From the NCBI GenBank assembly GCA_027563935.2, contig JANVAS020000222.1, positions 2,356,001 to 2,420,000 of the forward strand: a stretch of DNA of 64,000 nucleotides, in the 5' to 3' direction. The stretch's first letter is position 1. Every line of letters begins with the position of its first letter. The notes below the pieces were generated by a model. That model saw only the letters and a program-made list of their open reading frames with translations. It ran no database searches and had not been told where the DNA came from. Position numbers and translations under genes: made by a program. This stretch comes from Costus lasius. Its lineage: Eukaryota > Streptophyta > Magnoliopsida > Zingiberales > Costaceae. Shown here in pieces: positions 43,526-52,719 of the stretch.

Positions 43526-46500
43526 ATGAGCTTCAATGTGCGATCCCTACTCGAAAGAGAGAAGTTTGCTGGGCCAAACTTCTCAGACTGGTTCGGACAC
43601 CTTAAGATTGTTCTTAAGGCTGAGAGGAAACTGTATGTCCTCGAGACGGCTATACCGCCTCAGCCCGCTCCGAACGCCGCAAGGGCGGTTCGGGATGCCT
43701 ATGAAAAGCATGTCAATGATAGCATTGATGTCGCTTGCCTGATGCTAGCGTCTATGACGCCACCGCTGCAGCGTCAGCATGAGGATATGTCTGCTATAGA
43801 AATGATAGCAAACCTCAAGATGCTGTATGCTGCGCAGGCGAGGACTGAGCGCTATAATCTGACAAAGCTGTTCTTTCAGAGCAAACTGGCTGAAGGGAGC
43901 CCAGTGGGAGCTCACGTGCTCAAGATGATTGGGCACAAGGAGGCTCTAGAGAAACTGGGGCATACCATCAATCAGGAGCTTGCTGTAGACATTATTCTGC
44001 AGTCTCTCCCGCCCTCTTTCAATGCGTTCATCATTAACTTTAATATGAACAAAATCGACTGTACTCCGGCAGAGCTGCTGAATATGCTCTTGACTACTGA
44101 GGAGACTCTGAAGGGAAAGCCTTCGACCTCTATCTTAATGGTTCCTTCTAGGAACAAGAAGAAGGGGAAGAAGGGCAAGGCCCCTGTCAAGAGTTACTGC
44201 AAGGCTCTGAAGCAAAAAGTTAAGCGGTCAAAGGAATACAGATGTTTCCACTGTGGCCAGCTGGGTCACTGGAAAAAGGAATGTAAAGCGCTCCAAGGAG
44301 ACAAGAGGGGAAGCATCGCTTCTGGCTCAGGTATTTACGTGACGGAAGTCATGGTTTCATCTTCTTCTATTTCATGGGTGTTGGACACTGCATGTGGAGT
44401 TCACATTTGTTCAAATGTACAGGAACTCAAGAGAAGAAGGCAGGTGGGACAGCATGAGGTGGACCTACGAGTTGGAAACGGGGCACGGGTTGCTGCTGTT
44501 GCTGTAGGAGACTATTTCATCTCTTTACCATCTGGACTTGTGTTAGAATTAAACAGTTGTTACTTTGTTCCAAGTATTACTAAAAATATTATCTCTATTC
44601 CTGCTCTTGTCAGGGAAGGGTTTTCCTTTGAATGCAATATTTCAAAGTGTATTCTTACTTTAGATAATATTGTTTATGCTACTGGTTCAATTAACAATGG
44701 GTTATTCAAGTTGGACATGGAATGTTCTATACACAATATTGATAATAAGAAAGCCAAATATGCTGATGACAGCACCTTGCTATGGCATAGTCGTTTAGGC
44801 CATATTAACAAGAAACGCATTAAGCGGTTGCATGATTATGGACTGCTGGGATCATTCTCCTATGAGGAGTTTGATACATGCAAAGCTTGTTTAATGGGCA
44901 AAATGACGAAGTCGCCTTTTCCTCATAAAGGTCAAAGGGCTTCAGGTTTACTTGACCTTATACACAGTGATGTGTGTGGGCCATTTAGTAAACATGCCAG
45001 AGGTGGCTATCAGTACTTCATTACCTTCACTGATGATTTCAGTAGATACAGTTATGTCTATCTAATGAGACATAAGAGTGAATCTTTTGACAAGTTCAAA
45101 GAGTTCAAGAATGAAGTACAGAATCAGCTTGGCCGAAATATCAAGGCACTTCGTTCTGATCGAGGTGGAGAATACCTAAGTCGAGAGTTTACTGACTATC
45201 TAAAGGAGTGTGGGATTATCTCACGGCTCACTCCACCAGGAACACCGCAATGGAATGGTGTGTCCGAGAGGAGAAATAGAACGTTACTTGATATGGTTCG
45301 TTCTATGATGAGTCAGGCTGCTCTACCTTACTCCTTTTGGGGATTTGCACTGGAGACAGCTGCAAAGGTACTAAACCGAATGCTATCCAAGGCAGTTTCT
45401 AAGACGCCATATGAGTTATGGTATGGGAAACAGCCTAGCTTGACATTTATCAGGATCTGGGGCTGCGAGGCTTATGTCAAAAAGCTCGCCTCTGGAAAAC
45501 TAGAGAGCAGATCTGAGAAATGTATCTTTGTCGGTTACCCTAAGGAAACTAAGGGTTATTATTTCTACGATCCCAAAGAGAACAAAGTATTTGTCGCTCG
45601 GACGGCCATATTTCTTGAGAAGGAGTTTCTTCTGCAAGAGGCCAGTGGGAGAGAAATAAAGCTGGATGAGAATCCAGAAGAAGGACAAAGTGGTCAAGCA
45701 CAGTTGGATGAGCCTGAGCCGGTAGAACAGGTTACTGAACAACCTGAGGCTCAGATATCACGGGAACCGCGAAGATCGGGAAGGATCCGTCGACAGCCTG
45801 AGCGCTATGACGGAGTCTACATCATTGATCATGATGAACCCCTCACTTATGCGGATGCGGTCAGTGGACCGGAGTCAGCGAGATGGCTTGAAGCTATGCG
45901 CGCCGAGATGGACTCCATGTCAGATAACCGAGTCTGGGATTTGGTTGATCCGCCTCCGGGAGTAATCCCTATAGGTTGTAAATGGATCTTCAAGAAGAAG
46001 ATTGACATGGATGGTAACGTGGTTACCTATAAAGGCAGGCTAGTTGCGAAAGGTTTCAAACAAATCTACGGGATAGATTATGATGAAACTTTCTCACCTG
46101 TAGCCATGTTTAAGTCTATTCGGATTCTTTTCGCGATAGCAGCATATTACGATTATGAGATCTGGCAGATGGATGTGAAGACTGCTTTCCTTAATGGAAA
46201 TCTGGATGAGGATGTGTATATGACACAACCAGAAGGTTTCACTAATCCATCAGATCGTCATAAAATATGCAAGTTAAAGAAGTCTATTTATGGACTCAAA
46301 CAAGCATCAAGAAGCTGGAATATTCGTTTTGATGAATCAGTCACTGAATTTGGTTTCATCAAGAACGAAGATGACCCGTGTGTATATAAGAGGTTTAGTG
46401 GGAGCGTGATTACTTTCCTAGTCCTCTACGTCGATGATATCTTGATCATTGGAAACGACATTCCTGAAATGCATGCCGTAAAGGCATGGCTAAGGAAATG

Positions 46501-47410
46501 TTTCCAGATGAAAGATCTTGGAGAATCAGCCTATGTATTAGGTGTGAAGATCTACAGGGATAGATCTAAGAGGCTTCTCGGGCTGTGCCAGAGTACTTAC
46601 ATCGATAAAGTCCTGGAGAGATTTCATTTAGAGAATTCTAAAAGAGGATATCTTCCAGTCAGACATGGTCTGAATCTTTCAAAGAGTCAGTGTCCACAAA
46701 CACAGACTGAGAAAGATGAAATGGACAATACGCCTTATGCTTCGGCTATTGGATCCATAATGTATGCGATGTTGTGTACTCGCCCAGACGTCGCTTACGG
46801 GTTAAGCGTGACCAGTCGGTTCCAAGGTAATCCAGGTATGGCGCACTGGATTGCAGTCAAGAACATTTTAAAATATCTGCGGAGGACCAAAGATATGTTC
46901 TTGATATATGGTGGCCAGGAAGAACTCGGTATTGAAGGATATACTGACGCTTCGTTCCAGTCGGACCAGGATGATTTCCGATCGCAATCAGGCTATGTTT
47001 TTAGCTTGAATGGAGGAGCGGTGGTGTGGAAGAGTTTCAAACAGTCAATCGTTGCTGATTCCACAACAGAAGCCGAGTATGTTGCAGCCTCGGAAGCATC
47101 CAAGGAGGCAGTGTGGATTCGTAAGTTCGTGAGAGAACTTGGTGTTGTTCCTTCGAGTGCAGATCCTTTGGTTATCTTTTGTGATAACACTGGAGCAATC
47201 GCACAAGCAAAGGAACCACGGTCGCACAAGAAGTCCAAGCACATACAGAGACGGTTTCATTTGATCAGGGAGATCATAGATCATGGCGAGATCAAAGTCT
47301 GCAAGGTTCATACAGATGACAATCTGGCAGACCCGCTTACCAAGCCTCTGGCGCAGCAGAAGCATGAGAAGCACTGTAATAATATGGGTTTGAGATTTCT
47401 CAACCATTAG
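43526..47410 (+). CDS. gag-pol: RLC1-c Gag-Pol polyprotein, intact (1294 aa)
   Basis: Same length and domain order as RLC1-b, with differences at only a few dozen residues by eye. Gag zinc knuckle CFHCGQLGHWKKEC; protease WVLDTACG; integrase HSRLGH, CKAC, SDVCGPF, SDRGGEY and SERRN with the normal PYELWYG motif; RT QMDVKTAFL and YVDDILII; RNase H YTDASF, TEAEYVAASEA and CDNTGAIAQ. The start ATG aligns with those of the other RLC1 copies. The element could code for its own particle, protease, integrase, RT and RNase H. Changes such as NRMLSK instead of NRVPSK in integrase are unlikely to be fatal but are unique to this copy. Confidence 0.97.
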   Translation: MSFNVRSLLEREKFAGPNFSDWFGHLKIVLKAERKLYVLETAIPPQPAPNAARAVRDAYEKHVNDSIDVACLMLASMTPPLQRQHEDMSAIEMIANLKMLYAAQARTERYNLTKLFFQSKLAEGSPVGAHVLKMIGHKEALEKLGHTINQELAVDIILQSLPPSFNAFIINFNMNKIDCTPAELLNMLLTTEETLKGKPSTSILMVPSRNKKKGKKGKAPVKSYCKALKQKVKRSKEYRCFHCGQLGHWKKECKALQGDKRGSIASGSGIYVTEVMVSSSSISWVLDTACGVHICSNVQELKRRRQVGQHEVDLRVGNGARVAAVAVGDYFISLPSGLVLELNSCYFVPSITKNIISIPALVREGFSFECNISKCILTLDNIVYATGSINNGLFKLDMECSIHNIDNKKAKYADDSTLLWHSRLGHINKKRIKRLHDYGLLGSFSYEEFDTCKACLMGKMTKSPFPHKGQRASGLLDLIHSDVCGPFSKHARGGYQYFITFTDDFSRYSYVYLMRHKSESFDKFKEFKNEVQNQLGRNIKALRSDRGGEYLSREFTDYLKECGIISRLTPPGTPQWNGVSERRNRTLLDMVRSMMSQAALPYSFWGFALETAAKVLNRMLSKAVSKTPYELWYGKQPSLTFIRIWGCEAYVKKLASGKLESRSEKCIFVGYPKETKGYYFYDPKENKVFVARTAIFLEKEFLLQEASGREIKLDENPEEGQSGQAQLDEPEPVEQVTEQPEAQISREPRRSGRIRRQPERYDGVYIIDHDEPLTYADAVSGPESARWLEAMRAEMDSMSDNRVWDLVDPPPGVIPIGCKWIFKKKIDMDGNVVTYKGRLVAKGFKQIYGIDYDETFSPVAMFKSIRILFAIAAYYDYEIWQMDVKTAFLNGNLDEDVYMTQPEGFTNPSDRHKICKLKKSIYGLKQASRSWNIRFDESVTEFGFIKNEDDPCVYKRFSGSVITFLVLYVDDILIIGNDIPEMHAVKAWLRKCFQMKDLGESAYVLGVKIYRDRSKRLLGLCQSTYIDKVLERFHLENSKRGYLPVRHGLNLSKSQCPQTQTEKDEMDNTPYASAIGSIMYAMLCTRPDVAYGLSVTSRFQGNPGMAHWIAVKNILKYLRRTKDMFLIYGGQEELGIEGYTDASFQSDQDDFRSQSGYVFSLNGGAVVWKSFKQSIVADSTTEAEYVAASEASKEAVWIRKFVRELGVVPSSADPLVIFCDNTGAIAQAKEPRSHKKSKHIQRRFHLIREIIDHGEIKVCKVHTDDNLADPLTKPLAQQKHEKHCNNMGLRFLNH

Positions 47411-47419
47411 ATTAAGTGC

Positions 47420-47430
47420 AAGTGGGAGAT
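47420..47430 (+). other. RLC1-c polypurine tract
   Basis: AAGTGGGAGAT directly before the 3' LTR. Confidence 0.9.
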
Positions 47431-49123
47431 TGTTGGGGTATGCCCTTAAGGATAATGTTTGAGGCCTTGGGATTGTAACAGTATCATGTATAAACTCTTA
47501 TGTTTATAAAGGCATGGTTGTTATTCAGTTTGTTACATTGTCTGCTGCAATAGGTGTACTTCTGAATAATGTCTCAAAGCTGTTCAGCTAGGCTGACATG
47601 CTGTAATGTCCTTAGTCGAGATATCTTGGTGAACATGAGACAACCTTGATATGATTGAGACTAATATGTGTTTTAATCTTATAGGATGCTTCGAGCATGG
47701 AATAAGATGTAGACCCATGGGTACATTGGATGTACTGGACAGACCCTACTAGGATATTCAATTGCTTGTCACAATGTGAATAATCCTTGATTGTAACAAG
47801 TGGCACATTTCCTCTGACTTGAGATCACTTGTGTTTCTAAATGATGATTGTCATTGTTTTGAGGTAGTTCAATATCATTTGAAACATAATGATTATAGAC
47901 TATCTTGGATGGTGAGCTTGAATCAGGTTAGGGCACTAGTGATAGATATAGGATTGCCATCTCCTTAATTGGAGTGTGATGTTCTAAAGGGGCCCCCCTC
48001 TGTATGAGATGATTGAGAAAGTGTATGGCCATACCCAGATGACTATGATCATCTGATCTAATCATGCTCATCATATTGGAGCTACAAGCTTGACACGCTT
48101 GTCCAATAAGAACATCCAGTGGCAAAGGAAATTTGCATGCCTTGTGAATTGGATTCACACTTGTGCTGTGGTTTGGGTGTAGTCTTGGAAGACTCTTTCC
48201 TTTATATCGGGAGACAGTGATGTGTTGCTAGATACCCCTCACTGATCGTGATAACGTGAGTTATCGTTACTGACATTTAAAGGAAACCCTCAGGGTCGCA
48301 CAAATTGATGACATGGCTTACTTAAGTCAGATCGTGTGGACTGAATTGTTTGGGTTCAGTTTAAAGGGATTTAGTCTCTGATTGTAAGTGAGATCTGGTC
48401 TGATCATGTTTGATTGATTAGGGCTTGAGATCGGTAAGCTTCGATCGAGAGAATGGATGCTAGATCAGTGAGATCAGCAGCATCAAGAGATCAACGGTTA
48501 GATCTGGAACCTTTGGGTTTAATTGTGATCTAGACCATATCGCTTGGGTTAATTGGTCTTTGGACCAAACCAAATTGAACCAGCTCATTGAGTGAGCGTG
48601 TGGTTCAAATGGAGAGGAGTTTGCGATTGGGGTAAACCCATGATCGCATGTGAGTAAGTGGCTTTCTATTTTTAGAAAGCATGATCACATACGTGACCAT
48701 CACTCACGTTCACGCCTAAGGCTGCTCTACTCTCTCACTTCTCCTCCTCTCTCGTCGCCAACAAGCTCTCTCTCGTGTGGTGAAGAGGTTGAAAAAGGAG
48801 AAGGAAGAAATCGCCAAGCAAAGGATTCTCTTCCCTTCCATACGACAAGGACCTCTTGGAACCTTGCTAGCACAAGGAGCACCATCAGAGTAGGCGACTT
48901 CTTCATCTTGTGTGCGCATCCTTTGGAGGAGATCCCTATCGCTCTCTACTTCCAAGACGCCATCTAGAAATGGCATCGGTATGACATCTTCTATGATTGC
49001 AATCGGGTTTAACAAGTTGATCATATGTTATGCATGAATCCGATCCCCTAGAAACCCTCTTCCGCTGTTTAAAATTTTATACGCGCCATGCTTTAGGGTT
49101 TCGCCCCCTTCTGGGGACTTACA
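47431..49123 (+). repeat. RLC1-c 3' LTR (1693 bp)
   Basis: Same length as the 5' LTR with about 11 single-base differences. It ends GGGGACTTACA followed by TCTCA. Confidence 0.95.
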
Positions 49124-50881
49124 TCTCAAGCAATCGACGGAAGGAAAAACTTCAATGCCAATCTCACGTAGGAACCGTGCCACGCTTGCAGCCAACAAAG
49201 GAAATACCAATCTCTTTGCACAACACTCATCTTCTTCAACGCTGGAACCTTGCGATGCTCACTCACAGCCAACAATGGAAACTTCTCCAACGTCTCTTTC
49301 CTGCTGAAGATGGAAACTTCAACGTCTCTGTCGCCTACAACATCTCAGCAACATCGCTCCTTCCCCTATATGTATCAAAGCTTCAACCTTGTAAAGACAG
49401 AATGTTTTGAATGAATGGAAATGGTTTTTCTTCCGATGAATCGGATGTCTTCTTCTTCCTTCTCTGAGGTGCTTGTCACCTAGTTTTCTCTTCTCCTCCT
49501 TCTAGGGCTGAGCCCCTCCCTCTTCCTTTCTTCTCCAATCCCTCCTTTTCCCCCCAATTCTCCTGCTCCGCTGCAAACATCGCACACCCAGCAAACCTCA
49601 GATTTCTGTCATTTCGAGAGCTCACCGCCGGCGATCCCACCGTCGGATCTCCACGAAACTTTGGACGTCTTTTCGCCTCCCATAGTTGAACCTTCAACCG
49701 CCGGCATCCGCCCATCTGCCACGCCGATCGCCGGAATCGAAACACAGACGTGTTCCCCTGTTTTCGCCCAGTTTCTGCCCGACTCCCGCCTTTCACCGTC
49801 GTCCTCCTCTGACCGGCCACCGTCCGCCCCGAAACTCCGGCCACGTCGTCACCACAACCATACCAACCTCCAGTAGTAGCAGTTTTTGATTTGGTCAACC
49901 ACTGGCCGGCCGGCAACAAATCCTCCTCCAGCGCGAGATCCCCTGTTTCTGCCCTGCCCGCGACCTAGCTCCGCCCTTCCGCATCGTGTTCCTCCGACCA
50001 GCCACCGCCCGTCACCAAACTCCGGCCACCTCTTCGCCATCATCACAGTGACTCCCCGTCGTAGCAGGTCCGGCGAGCGTGCACCACCGGACGACCGCCG
50101 ACCAACCCTGCTCCAGACGCGCCATCTCCCCTGTTCCATATCTATTTGTCTCTTATTTCAGTTTTCCTACATTGCTAATCTGATTAAGCTATTTCTTGCA
50201 GGGATTTTAAGAATTTGGCGCAACAACAATCTTGGCATTCGGCACGGATATGAAGTGCAAATGTTGTTCTATCATATGGACCAGTTGGACTGAATCCAGA
50301 TTCTTCAGATCAACCAAGGATACCTAGCAACTTTTCATATTTGAATAACTCCTGCCATTGTTCTGAAAACTAATCTGATTAGCCTTGTTCTTGCAGGTAT
50401 TCAACGTGTTTAGACTTGATAGAACCTCTTATCTCTGACACGAGCATGAAAAACAGGTTTCACTCTACATATCTGATAACTTGGTTCCACTAAAAGAATC
50501 ACCAGATCAACTTGGGAAGCCTTGCAAAAGTCAAGACTGATAAGATTCTGCACTGCTTTATATTGAATAATCTGACTTGCTATATTGTTGCAAATGTTAT
50601 AAATTGTTGACAACTCTTCATCATCTATTTTTCATGTCATTCAAAAGAACTAGTGTTGTCTACTTGCTGGTACAATCAGTTCGAATTTTGGGCATATGGA
50701 TTTTTCTACAGGGTATAGCAATTTTTCCTAAATGATTATCTTTATTGCTGTGGAATTATGTCGGCTTATTGTATTATTCAGTTGATTTCTGAATTTTGAC
50801 CTTTTCCAAAAATCCCAAAAATAAATAATTGAACTTTTAATTAGTATAATAAATCACACGCTTCCCCCCTACATCAACAAT

Positions 50882-50974
50882 TCTTCGGGGAAGAATTTTT
50901 TTCACCCGGGGAGAAATGATGGGGGCAGGGACCACAGGCCGAGAAGGCACAAGTGGAGTTTAAGAGTACCCTAG
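50882..50974 (+). CDS. Detached C-terminal codons of the RLG-C protein, running into its LTR
   Basis: After the ACAAT duplication the RLG-C frame continues for 30 codons to a TAG at 50972-50974. It includes HPGRND, which is encoded over the polypurine tract and LTR start exactly as in RLG-B. The solo LTR now separates this tail from the rest. The LTR-overlapping end confirms that the frame derives from a chromovirus pol 3' end. Confidence 0.8.
   Translation, partial: SSGKNFFHPGRNDGGRDHRPRRHKWSLRVP
50904..50916 (+). other. RLG-C polypurine tract
   Basis: ACCCGGGGAGAAA directly before the 3' LTR start TGATGG, identical to the core of the RLG-B tract. Confidence 0.88.
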
Positions 50975-51245
50975 TCAAAGGCCTGGAGGTTCCTCTAATA
51001 AGCTAGCAAGCTCAATCAACAAAGCTAGCTCAATAAATAACCACTTCAAAAGGGCCCATGCGAAGCCCACTTATCAGGAATAATTTGCCACAAAAGAGGC
51101 CCAAGACTATTCCATGCGATCAACCAGCAATAAAATCAAGATGCAACTATTCTCATCACACAAATCTCGGAGTTCTTTACAGCCAACGCTCATCTCAGCA
51201 CTTCATCTGGCGCACGCACGCTACAAACAAGGAAACGCTACAACG

Positions 51246-52411
51246 TGTTGGGGTATGCCCTTAAGGCTAATGTTTGAGGCCTTGGGATTGTATCAGTATC
51301 ATGTAATAAACTCTTATGTTTATAAAGGCATGGTTGTTATTCAGGTTGTTATATTGTCTGCTGCAATAATTGTACTTCTGAATAATGTCTCAAAGCTGTT
51401 TAGCTGGGCTAACATGCTATAAAGTCCTTAGTCGATATATCTTGGTGAACATGAGACAGCCTTGATATGGTTAAGACTAATATGTGTTCTAATCTTATAG
51501 GATGCTTCGAGCATGGAATAAGATGTAGACTCATGGGTACATTGGATGTACTGGACAGACCCTACTAGGATATTCAATTGTTTGTCACAATGTGAATAAT
51601 CCTTGATTGCGACAAGTGGCACATTTCCTCTGACTTGAGATCGCTTGTGTTTTCTAAATGATGATTGTCATTATTTTGAGGTAGTTCAATATCATTTGAA
51701 ACATAATGATTATAGACTATCTTGGATGGTGAGCTTGAGTCAGGTTAGGCACTAGTGATAGACAAAGGATTACCGTCTCCTTGTTTAAGGAGTGTGATGT
51801 TCTAAAGGGGCCCCCTGGATGAGATGATTGAGAAAGTGTATGTCCATACCCAGGTGACTATGTTCATCTGATCTAATCATGCTTATCATATTGGAGCTAC
51901 AAGCTTGACACGCTTGTCCAATAAGAACATCTAGTGGCAAAGGAAACATGCATGCCTTGTGAGTTTGATTCACACTTGTGCTGTGGTTTGGGTGTAGTCT
52001 TGGAAGACTCTTTTCTTTATATCGGGAGACAGTGATGTGTTGCTAGATACCCCTCACTGATCGTGATAACGTGAGTTATCGTTACCGACATTTAAAGGAA
52101 ACCCTCAGGGTCGCACAATTTGATGATATGGCTTACTTAAGTCAGATCGTGTGGACTGAATTGTTCAGGTTCAGTTTAAAGGGATTTAATCTCTGATTGT
52201 AAGTGAGATCTGGTCTGATCATGTTTGATTGATTAGGGCTTGAGATCGGTAAGCTTCGATCGAGAGATTGGATGCTAGATCAGTGAGATCAGGAGCATCA
52301 AGAGATCGACGGTCAGATCAAGAGCCTTAGGGTTTATTGTGGTCTGGACTGATTGGTTGGTTTATTTGGTTATTAAACCAAACCAAATTGAACCAGCTCA
52401 TTGAGTGAGCG
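51246..52411 (+). repeat. RLC1-d 5' LTR, 3' end deleted
   Basis: Matches the first 1165 bases or so of its 3' LTR with roughly ten differences, then breaks at CTCATTGAGTGAGCG. About 525 bases of LTR are missing. Confidence 0.9.
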
Positions 52412-52719
52412 GGACGCGGGTTGGGATTGCCCAGATGAAGGGGAATCGCACGGGTTGGCGATTGGCAGGCAGCCTACCAGAAATTAGTGCTTGTACTCTC
52501 TGTGCATCTTATCTCGCCTGAGCGGGACGCGGAGACCAAGTATGAAATTTGGATCCCATCTCACTAAAAGAGTTCTACTCTTTCGGGCTGTTTTGCTGGA
52601 TTTTTCAGCCAGATAAAATAGTGAGAAAAAGAATCTTTCTTAAGTCCTGATTGATTCTTGACATTGATACTGACCTTGCTGTTCTTGCATTGTTGTAGAT
52701 TCCTGCAGCAACGAACACC
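52412..52719 (+). other. RLC1-d residual leader and repair junction
   Basis: A short filler (GGGACGCGG) is followed by the last 290 or so leader bases, equivalent to about 15695-15990 in RLC1-b. The filler matches the leader itself near 52519 (GAGCGGGACGCGGAG), which suggests templated end joining. The splice-site-like tract before gag is kept. Confidence 0.75.

Larger units (their letters stand above)
39998..49123 (+). mobile_element. RLC1-c: complete, apparently intact Ty1/copia element
   Basis: 9126 bp with a perfect TCTCA target duplication (39993-39997, 49124-49128). LTRs 39998-41690 and 47431-49123 are both 1693 bp and differ at about 11 positions by eye. Primer site 41693, leader, gag-pol 43526-47410 and polypurine tract 47420-47430 are all present. 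I see no disabling change, so this is the copy in the window most likely to be able to move. Confidence 0.97.
39568..50876 (+). mobile_element. Solo RLG-C-type LTR at the end of the RLG-C frame, split by RLC1-c
   Basis: Segments 39568-39997 and 49129-50876 make one LTR of about 2.18 kb, TGATGGGGGCAGAG...CCCCCCTACATCA. Perfect ACAAT duplications lie at 39563-39567 and 50877-50881. It is clearly diverged from the LTR pair of its host (35199 and 50917), so it comes from another subfamily and is not the 3' LTR of the host. Its TGA start supplies the present stop codon of the host frame. About 430 bases in, RLC1-c is inserted. Confidence 0.92.

Noticed and set aside
39568..50876. Reading this LTR as the 3' LTR of RLG-C
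   Set aside because: It has its own ACAAT duplication and is clearly diverged from the 35199 LTR, whereas the LTR at 50917 is nearly identical to 35199 and follows a polypurine tract.
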